From positions 1-64,000 of the forward strand of contig JAFTWE010000026.1 in the NCBI GenBank assembly GCA_017465465.1: a DNA stretch of 64,000 nt, written 5' to 3'. Positions 41,284 through 49,843 of the stretch are shown piece after piece (position 1 is the stretch's first letter; each line of letters starts with the position of its first letter). Made by a program: the position numbers and the translations under genes. Under the pieces are notes generated by a model. That model made no database searches and had not been told where the DNA came from. It worked only from the letters and a program-made list of their open reading frames with translations. Source of the stretch: Clostridia bacterium (GTDB lineage: Bacteria > Bacillota > Clostridia > Oscillospirales > Acutalibacteraceae).

Positions 41284-42187
41284 TTCTTAAGTCCTTTAAT
41301 ATATTATTTATATTGTCAGCCGAATACTCGACCTCTTTTGAAAAAAGGTGAGCAATATCGGCAATATTTTCTTCGTTTGAATAAGCGTTAATAACCACAC
41401 ACGCCAGCACGCAAAGGCGAGCCTTTGAAAGAGTTTCACCGTCAAAAACACTTCTTAAAAAGTAGCGGTAAATATAATACCATGCAATATTTGACATTTC
41501 TTTAATATTCTGTGAAAAATCCTTTTCTTTCGGTGCAGATGAAAGCAGCTTTTTCCAGCGTGGTGTGAGAATATCAAGCTTTGAGAGCATTTTAACGCAC
41601 TGCTCAACGCTCGGTAAAGTCGCGTTATTCTCCCCTGCTAAAGAAAGGATTTTCAGCAGTCGGTTTTCAAAAGACAAGCCGCCGTCGTCAATAACAGCAA
41701 AGAGCTTTTTTCTGAGTGCAAGCAGATTAAAATAATCTTCAGGGTCAATGTCATTGGGTAACGGCATTTCATCGGTAAATTCAAAAATCAGCTCCCTGTC
41801 CCCTGAATAATTTACGATCATTCTTGCGGCTTCCGGGCAAGCAAGACCCAAGCCTGTTTCACAGGTGCCGCCGTAATCCTCAACAAAGCGAGGGAACATT
41901 GTGCAGGTGTGGCACAGGGCATTTTCACCCAATGCAGAATAAATATCACAAAGATTGCGGCCGTTGAGAAAAGGGCATCTGCCGTTATTGAGAGAGAAAA
42001 TAATGTCGCCGTCTGAATCGGTTTTCATTTCACGGCGAAGCTTATCACCGATTTCACCGGAAACAGTTTTGTAAAATGAGGCTGAAACAGGGTCAACCAC
42101 AATCTCCCACCCTGCACAACAGGTATCTTCACATCGGGAAGCAATACACTTAAAATCTTTATAATACTTGGGATAAACGAGTTTCAT
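41270..42187 (-). CDS. FliB-like (flagellin lysine-N-methylase family) protein
   Basis: 305 residues with the cysteine pattern of the FliB family, apparently a metal or Fe-S site: FKCIASRCEDTCCAGWEI (Cys14, 19, 23, 24), CPFLNGRNLCDIY, ALCHTCTMFPRF and GLACPE. FliB methylates flagellin lysines in Salmonella, but the window has no flagellar genes, and stand-alone members are common in Clostridia with unknown targets. Start ATG 42187 with GGTGA; upstream TTG is possible. First gene of a pair with the hydrolase. Confidence 0.8.
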   Translation of the reverse strand: MKLVYPKYYKDFKCIASRCEDTCCAGWEIVVDPVSASFYKTVSGEIGDKLRREMKTDSDGDIIFSLNNGRCPFLNGRNLCDIYSALGENALCHTCTMFPRFVEDYGGTCETGLGLACPEAARMIVNYSGDRELIFEFTDEMPLPNDIDPEDYFNLLALRKKLFAVIDDGGLSFENRLLKILSLAGENNATLPSVEQCVKMLSKLDILTPRWKKLLSSAPKEKDFSQNIKEMSNIAWYYIYRYFLRSVFDGETLSKARLCVLACVVINAYSNEENIADIAHLFSKEVEYSADNINNILKDLRNETF

Positions 42188-42205
42188 AACTATCACCAAA
42201 AGGGA

Positions 42206-42234
42206 ATTATACTATTTCTCATTATCAAAGTCAA
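42206..42234 (-). promoter_or_regulatory. Promoter of the FliB-like/hydrolase operon
   Basis: TTGACT (42234-42229), 17 bases, TATAAT (42211-42206), giving a very short leader. Confidence 0.8.
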
Positions 42235-42235
42235 A

Positions 42236-42841
42236 CTACGGTTTAATTATTCTCTTCAAATCTTCTTTAGTTTTCTTGTTTGAAATCAGATGCTTTTTAT
42301 AAACAACAAAAATAAGCAATTCAACAAGCAATATTATACCCGGTACAATCCATATACCCTTTACAGCCATTATTACTGCAAATAAAATCAGCAAAAGCTG
42401 AGGAATAAAAAGCGGAGAAATTAAATCCAGATAGTATTCTTTAATTCTCGTTTCAAGCTCGGTTTCAGTTATTTCAAGCTCGCCGTCAATAGTCTTTTCA
42501 TTAAAAATCATTGAGCAAGAAACAAAATCCAAATAGGGATTACCTAATATAACAGTGTTGCTCTGAGTTAAATCATGAAGTTCGAATTTTGTGGAAAGCC
42601 TCATACTTTTTCGCATTGACAAAGCCTCACCTGCCAAATCAAGCAAACCAAACACAGACCCTACGGCAAAATTACCCACATTATGCCAAAAGCTCCTTTT
42701 AGGCTCAGATACCGTAACGGTATCAATGGAATCAGCTAATTCAACCTTTATTTCCTGCTTTGAGTCAAGCAACACTTCTTCACCATTTATCGTTACTGCC
42801 AAACTTAACTTACTGCGGTTGATAATTGTAATTTCCACCAC
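42236..42841 (-). CDS. Unknown membrane protein with two C-terminal TM segments
   Basis: 201 residues, not recognised. Residues 1-50 look like a small beta domain (VEITIINRSKLSLAVTI, EEVLLDSKQEIKVEL), followed by a Gly/Ala-rich amphipathic stretch (VGNFAVGSVFGLLDLAGEAL), a second beta part, and two strong hydrophobic segments around 140-180, with a Lys-rich tail. The start is GTG (42841 or the adjacent GTG at 42838) with GGGGGA upstream. It follows the EF-G-like gene by 59 bases with a hairpin between. Confidence 0.65.
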   Translation of the reverse strand: MVEITIINRSKLSLAVTINGEEVLLDSKQEIKVELADSIDTVTVSEPKRSFWHNVGNFAVGSVFGLLDLAGEALSMRKSMRLSTKFELHDLTQSNTVILGNPYLDFVSCSMIFNEKTIDGELEITETELETRIKEYYLDLISPLFIPQLLLILFAVIMAVKGIWIVPGIILLVELLIFVVYKKHLISNKKTKEDLKRIIKP

Positions 42842-42860
42842 TATCCCCCATTTCGCACTA

Positions 42861-42886
42861 AAGCGGTGCCGTTCCCGACACCGCTT
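42861..42886 (-). other. Hairpin between the EF-G-like gene and the membrane protein gene
   Basis: AAGCGGTG and CACCGCTT around a ten-base loop, without a T-run on either strand; possibly a weak terminator or RNA stabiliser. Confidence 0.5.
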
Positions 42887-42900
42887 AAATTATATATGTA

Positions 42901-44943
42901 TTAGTCTTCTTCGTCAACCTTTGCGTCTGCAATAACCTTTTCTGCAACATTCATAGGTGCATCTTCATATCTTGCAAATTCAAGGAAGAAGTAGCCTCTG
43001 CCTGCTGTTACAGAACGAAGAACAGTTGCGAAATCGCCCATTTCTGCCATTGGAACTTCTGCTACAAGCTCCTGCATCTTGCGCTCTTCTGCAGGGCCCA
43101 TACCAAGAACACGGCCGCGGCGCTTTGTAACATCACCCATAATGTCACCAAGGTTATCTTCGGGCATATAAGCCTTAAGAGTTCCTACGGGTTCAAGGAT
43201 AACGGGGCTTGCCTGAGGAATACCGTTTTTGAATGCCAATGAAGCGGCTGTTTTAAATGCCATTTCAGAGGAGTCAACAGGATGGTAAGAACCGTCATAA
43301 AGAACAGCCTTCAAGCCAACCATCGGATAGCCTGCCATAACACCCTTCTTCATACAATCACGAAGACCTTTTTCAACTGCGGGGAAGAAGTTCTTCGGAA
43401 CTGAGCCGCCGACTACTTCTGATTCAAAGATAAGCTCGTCGCCGTCATGGGGTTCAAAACGAATCCAAACATCACCGAACTGACCGTGACCGCCGGACTG
43501 CTTCTTATGTCTGCCCTGAACCTGAACTGTTTTACGGATAGCTTCTCTGTAAGCAACTCTCGGGATTGTTAAATCAACCTCAACGCCGAACTTAGCCTTA
43601 AGCTTGGAAGCGATGATATCAAGATGCTGTTCGCCCATTCCGTAAAGAACCTGCTCACGGGTTTCATTATTGATTTCAAATTTGATTGTGGGGTCTTCTT
43701 CAACAAGACGGTGAATACCTGCAACAACCTTTTCTTCTTCGCCCTTTTTGCGAACCTTAACTGCCATTGAAAGGCAAGGTGTCGGGAAGTCAACGCCGTC
43801 AAGCTCAACAACATTTTTGGGGTCACACATTGTGTCTCCAGTTTTGAAGCCTGAAAGCTTGGTTACAACGCCGATGTCACCTGCGGGGATGCAGGTTGTA
43901 TCCTCCTGCTTGCCGCCGCGGACTGTGATGATTTTACCCATTCTTTCAGTTTCGCCTGTGCGAACATTGTAAGCGGCTGTATCAGCTTTGATTTTACCTC
44001 TAACAACCTTCATAAATGACATCTTACCAACAAACGGGTCAGCAACAGTCTTGAAGCAGATAGCTGCAAGAGCGCCGTTTTCGTCACATTCAACATCACC
44101 CTCGCCTGCTTTTTCACCTGCGATAGGAGCTGAGAATGCGATTTCATCAAGGAGCATATCAACTGCGTCACCTGTGTAACCTGCACAAGCGTATACAGGA
44201 TATACATTACCTTCGCTAACGCCCTTATTAAGTGCGCCTGCGATTTCTTTACGGGTAAAGGTTTCACCCTCAAAGAATTTATCCATCAAGTCTTCATCAG
44301 AGGTTGCAACTGTTTCTGTGAGAATATCGAGCATCTCAGAAATTCTTGCATCTTCAGGCATAGGAACCTCTGTGGGCTTGCCGTCTTTATATTCATAAGC
44401 CTTTCTTGCGGCGAGGTTAACATAGCTCTTAACCTTACCGTCAACAACATAAGGTACAACAACGGGGCAAACTGAGCTCTTATGCTCTGCCTTAATTGCC
44501 TCAAATGTTTTGTAGAAGTCGGCATTTTCACCGTCACAGCGAGTAACGGCAAACATTCTTGCGATGCCTCTCTTCTTAGCGGCTTTGTATGCCTTCTCTG
44601 CACCAACATCATAGCCTGAGCCTGCAGATGTAACGATAAGTGCACATTCAGCGGCGCGGATACCTTCGCTCATACCGCCTGCAAAGTCAAAAAGACCGGG
44701 AGTGTCGATTATATTGATTTTGCAATCTTTCCATTCAATAGGAGCAACTGCACTTGAAACTGAAGTTTTACGGCGCTTTTCCTCTGCGTCAAAGTCGAGA
44801 ACTGTGTTACCGTCGGCTACTCTGCCCATACGGTCTGTAAGGCCTGCCCAATAAAGCATAGCCTCAGCAAGAGTTGTTTTACCTCTTGAGCCGTGTCCTG
44901 CAATAACGATATTGCGAATGTCATTAGCATTATAAGTTTTCAA
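42901..44943 (-). CDS. Divergent elongation factor G paralogue
   Basis: 680 residues with the full five-domain EF-G layout (domain IV block HKKQSGGHGQFGDVWIRF, C-terminal PMAEMGDFATVLRSVTAGRG). It differs from the true fusA product at 52437: P-loop GHGSRGKTT is kept, but DTPGH reads DTPGLFDF, losing the His that positions the hydrolytic water, and NKxD reads TRCD. This fits the EF-G II group of Firmicutes, which lack normal GTPase turnover. The start is TTG at 44943, eight bases after AAGGAGG; the open frame upstream has no site. Own promoter 45005-45033. Confidence 0.88.
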   Translation of the reverse strand: MKTYNANDIRNIVIAGHGSRGKTTLAEAMLYWAGLTDRMGRVADGNTVLDFDAEEKRRKTSVSSAVAPIEWKDCKINIIDTPGLFDFAGGMSEGIRAAECALIVTSAGSGYDVGAEKAYKAAKKRGIARMFAVTRCDGENADFYKTFEAIKAEHKSSVCPVVVPYVVDGKVKSYVNLAARKAYEYKDGKPTEVPMPEDARISEMLDILTETVATSDEDLMDKFFEGETFTRKEIAGALNKGVSEGNVYPVYACAGYTGDAVDMLLDEIAFSAPIAGEKAGEGDVECDENGALAAICFKTVADPFVGKMSFMKVVRGKIKADTAAYNVRTGETERMGKIITVRGGKQEDTTCIPAGDIGVVTKLSGFKTGDTMCDPKNVVELDGVDFPTPCLSMAVKVRKKGEEEKVVAGIHRLVEEDPTIKFEINNETREQVLYGMGEQHLDIIASKLKAKFGVEVDLTIPRVAYREAIRKTVQVQGRHKKQSGGHGQFGDVWIRFEPHDGDELIFESEVVGGSVPKNFFPAVEKGLRDCMKKGVMAGYPMVGLKAVLYDGSYHPVDSSEMAFKTAASLAFKNGIPQASPVILEPVGTLKAYMPEDNLGDIMGDVTKRRGRVLGMGPAEERKMQELVAEVPMAEMGDFATVLRSVTAGRGYFFLEFARYEDAPMNVAEKVIADAKVDEED

Positions 44944-45004
44944 TGATGTTTCCTCCTTCGCCGCATAAGCGGCTTTACCTACGCCGGAACCCGACGATAG
45001 GGTT

Positions 45005-45033
45005 ATTATATCACCTATAATTGCTGTTTTCAA
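45005..45033 (-). promoter_or_regulatory. Promoter of the EF-G paralogue
   Basis: TTGAAA (45033-45028), 17 bases, TATAAT (45010-45005). The leader holds a CCGC-TTAT-GCGG hairpin just before the ribosome binding site. Confidence 0.8.
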
Positions 45034-45112
45034 GCATTTTACATAAAAATAATTTGAATTCTTGAAAAATTCTATTAACTTTTTCGTCAAAATGCTAAAT
45101 TTAAGCCAGCAC

Positions 45113-45142
45113 TTGCAATTACTATCCCATATTTGATATAAT
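45113..45142 (+). promoter_or_regulatory. Promoter of the dockerin protein gene
   Basis: TTGCAA (45113-45118), 18 bases, TATAAT (45137-45142). Confidence 0.65.
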
Positions 45143-45167
45143 ACAGGAGTATGAAAGGAGGTATTGT

Positions 45168-45995
45168 ATGGAAAAAGAAACTCCAAAACCGATTTTGAAA
45201 TTTGAGCCCGGCTCACGGCAACCGTTCATACTGTACCTTATATCAATAACAATCATATCGGCAATTATCGTTATTGTGTGTTTATTTACAAGCGGTCTTT
45301 CTTTTTCAGACAAAAACAACGACCTTTTGGGTGACATTAACCTTGACGGTAAGGTTGACTCGGCTGACGCGTTGCTTTTATCTGAATATTTTTCAGGTAA
45401 AGAAGAATTAAACGAAGAGCAGATGAAAGCCGCTGATGTTGACAACAACGGCGAGATAAATTCAAAGGACTCTATACTGATTATTCAGCACATTGGCATT
45501 GACCCGTCGGACTTGCAGCAGCCAAGTGAAGAAAAAACAACGGAGCCAAGCACATCCGCCGACACAACCGAGCAAAGCACCGAATCTGAAGAAGAAACCA
45601 CCTCACAGCCCACAGAAGCTGACCCACAGCTAAATGTGGATTTTGTAAATTCAGGCAAAAGCGACAACGCGGCATTCCTGACTATTGAAAGCGGAGTTTA
45701 TTACATTGCCGGAATTTCAAACTCGTGGCAGGATGCAAACGGCAAATATATGTATCAGATTGATTTCACCGTTAAAAACAATTCTTCAAAAACCGTTTAC
45801 AACACCTCGGCAAAGGTCAACCTGAGTGACAGCGTAATGGTTGAAAAGGATTGGGACTGCTCAGTTAAGAACGAATCGAAGGTTTTAACCGTAACCACAA
45901 AAAATGAAGGCAGAATAACAAAAGGCGGAACATTCAGCTGTGGATTTATTATATCCTCCTCTGCCCCGATTGAAATTGAATCAATTACAAAATAA
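45168..45995 (+). CDS. Membrane-anchored dockerin protein with CBM2-like C-terminal domain
   Basis: 275 residues. An N-terminal TM segment at 20-41 acts as signal anchor. A type I dockerin follows at 55-110 with two calcium loops, GDINLDGKVDSADALLLSEY and ADVDNNGEINSKDSILIIQ. Residues 115-155 are a Thr/Ser/Glu/Pro linker, and 156-275 form a beta domain (YQIDFTVKNNSSKTVYNTSAKV, VEKDWDCSV, ITKGGTFSCGFIIS) laid out like a CBM2 carbohydrate-binding module, though this is a weak call. Dockerins bind cohesins in cellulosomes or in cell-surface scaffolds; no cohesin is in the window. AAAGGAGG precedes the ATG. Confidence 0.85.
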   Translation: MEKETPKPILKFEPGSRQPFILYLISITIISAIIVIVCLFTSGLSFSDKNNDLLGDINLDGKVDSADALLLSEYFSGKEELNEEQMKAADVDNNGEINSKDSILIIQHIGIDPSDLQQPSEEKTTEPSTSADTTEQSTESEEETTSQPTEADPQLNVDFVNSGKSDNAAFLTIESGVYYIAGISNSWQDANGKYMYQIDFTVKNNSSKTVYNTSAKVNLSDSVMVEKDWDCSVKNESKVLTVTTKNEGRITKGGTFSCGFIISSSAPIEIESITK

Positions 45996-46011
45996 CAACA
46001 GATATGAAAAG

Positions 46012-46040
46012 GGCACTCTCGATTGAGAGTGCCTGTATTT
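46012..46040 (+). terminator. Terminator of the dockerin gene
   Basis: GGCACTCTC, GATT, GAGAGTGCC then TGTATTTTT. On the minus strand CCCTTTTC follows, so it may also serve the convergent lipoprotein gene. Confidence 0.7.
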
Positions 46041-46442
46041 TTATGCCAATGTGATTTTGTAAGCTTTGATTGTGGGCGGGTCGGTATCCTCTGCTTCACC
46101 GTTGAAGGCAATTATAAGGCCCTGACCGTATTCAAGCTCGCTTCTCGGAACAACATTGCCTGCTTTGTCATAAACAACTGCATCGCCGTCAAACTCAACT
46201 AATGTTCCGTCAGCGGAATAAAAGTCAAACACGGTTTCAAGTGCAGAGTTAAACTGAACATAGAAGTCGCCTGTTCCGTCAGCTTTGTTTCTGACGCTGT
46301 AGAAAGCCTGAATTGTTCCGATTTCACCTGCTTCAACCTTTTGGTCAACCTGCTCGGGGGTAAGGCTCTGACCGCCGCCTGAGCAAGCCGCAAGGGATAA
46401 CAGCATTGCAAAAGCAAGAATTACTGAAACTAATTTTTTCAT
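46041..46442 (-). CDS. Small lipoprotein, unknown function
   Basis: 133 residues with a lipoprotein signal peptide (MKKLVSVILAFAMLLSLAAC, lipid on Cys20) and a mature beta-rich domain with acidic stretches; not recognised. It follows the DUF4474 lipoprotein by 13 bases and shares its promoter, so the two are likely a cell-surface pair. GAGGTAGAA is the probable binding site. Confidence 0.7.
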   Translation of the reverse strand: MKKLVSVILAFAMLLSLAACSGGGQSLTPEQVDQKVEAGEIGTIQAFYSVRNKADGTGDFYVQFNSALETVFDFYSADGTLVEFDGDAVVYDKAGNVVPRSELEYGQGLIIAFNGEAEDTDPPTIKAYKITLA

Positions 46443-46455
46443 AAAATTCTACCTC

Positions 46456-47703
46456 TTACTGCCATGTGAGCTTAACTGTGTTGCCGCTTACTGAATATGT
46501 GCCGGGAGTAACACCGTCACCGGGTTTGAAAGAGAATGAACGATAGCCTGCGCTTGTGTCGTTAGCATTCATAGCGTCAACATTGTTATAAATTCTTGTA
46601 ACAGCCTCAAGACCGCCGATGAAAGCCTGAGTCATTTCTGCATTATCAAGAGTGATTGAGGTTGTAACTGAAAGGTCGTTAGTGTAGGTTGAGCCAACAA
46701 GCACACCTGCTGTTACGCCAAGCTGACCGGGAACGAAGCCTGTCTGCCACCAGTTAAGCTTCTGAGGTCTTGAGAAAAGAACCTTGTCATTCTGATAAAG
46801 AGTAAGGCTGATTGGAAGTCTTTCACTGTCTTTAACTGCGTTATAGTGATTAAGACCTGTATCATTAGCACCTGCGGCAAGAGTACGGTTATATACACCG
46901 ATTTCAGCGCCGATGAGAACCATACCGTACTGACCCTTCCAGAACTGAACCATCCATTCCTTATTCTTATATGTGAAGTAAACATTGATTGTGTCATAGC
47001 TGATTGCTATAAACTGAGAGGTTTTGTCATAAAGCTCGTTGTAGCCGTAATCTCTCTGCCAGGCGTTACCTGTGGCGTAGAAGCACTTGTCTTTAGTGCT
47101 GTAGCCAAAGCCGAGAACACCCTTATCGCCCTCAGTGGTGATGTTACCTTCTTCATCAATATACCAGTTGATTTCATTGAGCCACTTGCCTGATGAGATA
47201 TAATCTGCAAGCTCTTCAACATCATCCATAGTAAGGTTTGTACCTGATTTGGTTGTAGTGGTGGTTGTGGTGGTTTTATTGGAATTAGAGCTGTTGCCCT
47301 TGTTGCCTGATGAGCTGTTTGATGAGCTTGAGTTATGAACATAGCCCGGTCTGTATGTATAATTAGGAACAGTTGCGCTCTGACCGTTGTCTTTAATTTC
47401 ATAAGCAACGCCGTTTACAACATACCATTCATAATCACAGTCATAGCAGATGTAATGCTCGTCATACTCTTCACCCTCGCGCCAAGCGTCATCCACATTG
47501 GTTGAGCCGCACTTGGGGCACTGAACCTCAACATCTTCAGGTTCAATATATTCAAGAGCCTGAGCCGCTGTTGTGGTTGTGGTGGTTGTTTTGCCTTCGT
47601 CAGAAGAGCCAATCTGGCAGCCTGTGAGAACCAAGCTCATAGAAAAAACCAGCACGCACAAGAGTGCGGTGATTCTCTTTGCTGATAAGCCTTTATTTTC
47701 CAT
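46456..47703 (-). CDS. DUF4474-type lipoprotein with zinc ribbon
   Basis: 415 residues from the ATG at 47703 (AAAGGA 11 bases upstream). Lipobox LVLTGC with Cys29; a poly-Thr linker; a zinc ribbon with CPKC (62, 65) and CYDC (86, 89); a Ser/Asn/Thr low-complexity linker including an eight-Thr run; then a C-terminal domain (about 165-370) resembling DUF4474: KDKCFYATGNAWQRDYGYN, FWKGQYGMVLIGAEIGVYNR. Function unknown. A zinc ribbon outside the membrane is unusual. First gene of a two-lipoprotein operon. Confidence 0.8.
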   Translation of the reverse strand: MENKGLSAKRITALLCVLVFSMSLVLTGCQIGSSDEGKTTTTTTTAAQALEYIEPEDVEVQCPKCGSTNVDDAWREGEEYDEHYICYDCDYEWYVVNGVAYEIKDNGQSATVPNYTYRPGYVHNSSSSNSSSGNKGNSSNSNKTTTTTTTTKSGTNLTMDDVEELADYISSGKWLNEINWYIDEEGNITTEGDKGVLGFGYSTKDKCFYATGNAWQRDYGYNELYDKTSQFIAISYDTINVYFTYKNKEWMVQFWKGQYGMVLIGAEIGVYNRTLAAGANDTGLNHYNAVKDSERLPISLTLYQNDKVLFSRPQKLNWWQTGFVPGQLGVTAGVLVGSTYTNDLSVTTSITLDNAEMTQAFIGGLEAVTRIYNNVDAMNANDTSAGYRSFSFKPGDGVTPGTYSVSGNTVKLTWQ

Positions 47704-47742
47704 AATATATACCATCCTTTATAAATCACATTATATGGGGAG

Positions 47743-47771
47743 ATTATAGCACAAATAATTCCACTTTTCAA
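47743..47771 (-). promoter_or_regulatory. Promoter of the lipoprotein operon
   Basis: TTGAAA (47771-47766), 17 bases ending TGC, TATAAT (47748-47743): an extended -10. Confidence 0.75.
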
Positions 47772-47819
47772 TACTAAAAAAGAAATATGACATTTACCAT
47801 AAAATGCCTTTGATTTTCA

Positions 47820-47848
47820 TTGACATATCAGGAAATGAATTGTATAAT
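47820..47848 (+). promoter_or_regulatory. Promoter of the sugar kinase/GDPD-like operon
   Basis: TTGACA (47820-47825), 17 bases, TATAAT (47843-47848): full consensus. Confidence 0.85.
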
Positions 47849-47907
47849 TATTGAGGTGCAGTTTATCTCAAAACTGTTTCTTAATAAAATTTTATTGAGG
47901 TAATTTT

Positions 47908-48996
47908 ATGGAAAATGATATTTCAACCATATTATCCCAATTCCCTTTTGAGGGAAAGCTTATAGAAATTCAGCCAATCAATGAGGGTCTTATCAACACC
48001 ACTCTTGTTGCGGACTTTGGCGAGAAAAAATATGTTATTCAGAAGATTAACACAAATGTATTTAAAAACCCTGACAATCTTATGGATAACATTGTTTCTG
48101 TTACCGAATATCTTAAAAAATCCATTGAAGCCGAAGGCGGCAACGCTGACAGGCAGACTTTGAGATTTTTAAAAACGGTTGACGGAAAGCCGTTTTACAT
48201 TGACGAAGACGGTGAATGCTGGAGAAGCTATGTTTACCTTGACAACAGCTATACTATCTCCTCAGGCTGTTCACTTGACGAAATATATGAAGCCGCAAGA
48301 GCTTTCGGCAAATTCCAGTATCTCTTGGGCGATTTCCCGGGAAATGAGCTTTTTGAAACTATCCCGAATTTTCATCACACTCCAACCCGCTATGACAACC
48401 TGATGAAAGCCGTGGAAGAAAACAAGGCAGGCAGGCTCGATGAGGTTCAGGAAGAAATTAATTTCTTCAAAGACCGCAAGCATAACACAAGCGTTGTAAC
48501 ATCCTTGCTCAAAAGCGGCGAGCTTCCCGTCAGAGTGACACATAATGACACAAAAATCAACAATGTTCTTTTTGACGGTGACACTAAAAAGGCAATCTGC
48601 GTAATTGACCTTGACACAATTATGCCCGGCTCTTCACTTTATGACTTTGGTGACGGCATCAGAACAAGCGCCACCTTTGGCGAAGAGGATGACGAGGAAA
48701 ACATCGGACTTAATGTTGAAGCATTTGAGGCTTATGTTAAAGGTTTCCTTGACGGAACAGACGGAAAACTCTTCCCAAAAGAAATTGAGCTTCTCCCCTT
48801 CTCTGTGATTCTTCTCACTCAAGAGGTTGCAATGCGCTTTTTGACCGACTATCTTGACGGTGATGTTTACTTCAAAACAAGCTTTGATAAGCATAACCTT
48901 GTGAGAACAAGGGCACAAATCAAGCTCATTAAAGATGTTGAGTCAAAAATGCCACAGCTTATTGAAATTACAAAGGCCGCTTGCAGGAGGTCTTGA
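47908..48996 (+). CDS. Aminoglycoside-phosphotransferase-fold kinase, NahK-like
   Basis: 362 residues of the APH/choline kinase fold. The catalytic loop RVTHNDTKINNVLFD (His212, Asn213, Asp214) and metal motif VIDLDTIMPG (Asp234, Asp236) match N-acetylhexosamine 1-kinase NahK closely, as does LYDFGDGIRT. NahK phosphorylates GlcNAc/GalNAc at C1 in glycan salvage; the substrate here is inferred. No lacto-N-biose phosphorylase or epimerase lies nearby. GAGGTAATTTT precedes the ATG. The stop is two bases before the TTG start of the next gene. Confidence 0.85.
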   Translation: MENDISTILSQFPFEGKLIEIQPINEGLINTTLVADFGEKKYVIQKINTNVFKNPDNLMDNIVSVTEYLKKSIEAEGGNADRQTLRFLKTVDGKPFYIDEDGECWRSYVYLDNSYTISSGCSLDEIYEAARAFGKFQYLLGDFPGNELFETIPNFHHTPTRYDNLMKAVEENKAGRLDEVQEEINFFKDRKHNTSVVTSLLKSGELPVRVTHNDTKINNVLFDGDTKKAICVIDLDTIMPGSSLYDFGDGIRTSATFGEEDDEENIGLNVEAFEAYVKGFLDGTDGKLFPKEIELLPFSVILLTQEVAMRFLTDYLDGDVYFKTSFDKHNLVRTRAQIKLIKDVESKMPQLIEITKAACRRS

Positions 48997-48997
48997 T

Positions 48998-49840
48998 TTG
49001 AAAAACAAAAAAAGCGCGGTGATTGCCGCCGCGGTTGTTTGCCTGGTTGCGGTTGTGTTGGTTTTGATTATTCCTGCAATAACCAAATCTCAGCAAAACA
49101 AGCTGATTGAGCAGTACACCGAAAGCAACCTTGAGCTTTATGCAGAGCTTAATGTTATAACCGACTCTGTTTCGGTTGACGGCAACGCTCATTCCCTTGC
49201 AGGCATTAAAGAAGCCGTCCGCCTCGGTGCAGACACTGTTACGGTGGATTTGTGCTTCACTCCCGACGGTACGCCGGTTATTGATGATGATTATACTGAC
49301 ATAACTGACTCCACTCTTAAAGCAGAAGAGATTTTCAAGCTTATGAGTGAAGAAAATTATAAGGATATCAACATAAATTTCAGACTCAGGCAATTAACCT
49401 CACTCAGCGAGTTTAACCGCCTTGTGGCTGAATATGATGTATCAAAACGGGTAATTATCACAGGAATTGACAGTAACCGCTATTCACTCATTTCAGGCAC
49501 AGATACTCCTGTTAAGGTTTATTTTGATTTTGAGCCTGCAGACACGGCGGAGAGCTCTGTTGAAAGCGTTTTAAGGCTTATGACTGATTACAGCCTTGGC
49601 GGTATTGTGATTGAAGCAAAAGATGCAAGCAAGGAGCTGATTGACGCTCTTTCACAAAAAGGTGTGCCGTACATTATAAGCAATGTTGACAAAGAGGTTG
49701 AAATGTATTGCGTAATGAGCTACGGTGCTTATGCAATCGACACCGACTCCCCTCAGTTTCTTAAAGAAGCACACAATTCCTGGAAGAACATCACCCTGCA
49801 AAGGCTTGATGCTTCGATTTTAGATGAACTTAATAAATAG
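48998..49840 (+). CDS. Membrane-anchored GDPD-fold protein, catalytic residues lost
   Basis: 280 residues from the TTG at 48998 (GGAGG seven bases upstream, inside the kinase gene). TM segment about 7-28, then a TIM barrel like glycerophosphodiester phosphodiesterase: GIKEAVRLGADTVTVDLCFTPDGTPVIDDDY. The AHRG motif is absent, the Glu of ENT is replaced (GNAHS), E-x-D reads V-x-D and the second catalytic HD reads DD, so hydrolysis is improbable. It may bind a phosphodiester or serve a structural surface role. It is coupled to the kinase; no other start within the frame has a ribosome binding site. Confidence 0.75.
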   Translation: MKNKKSAVIAAAVVCLVAVVLVLIIPAITKSQQNKLIEQYTESNLELYAELNVITDSVSVDGNAHSLAGIKEAVRLGADTVTVDLCFTPDGTPVIDDDYTDITDSTLKAEEIFKLMSEENYKDININFRLRQLTSLSEFNRLVAEYDVSKRVIITGIDSNRYSLISGTDTPVKVYFDFEPADTAESSVESVLRLMTDYSLGGIVIEAKDASKELIDALSQKGVPYIISNVDKEVEMYCVMSYGAYAIDTDSPQFLKEAHNSWKNITLQRLDASILDELNK

Positions 49841-49843
49841 CAA

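Noticed and set aside
44944..45216. N-terminal extension of the EF-G paralogue
   Set aside because: The frame is open but includes the promoter and leader; AAGGAGG clearly marks the TTG at 44943.
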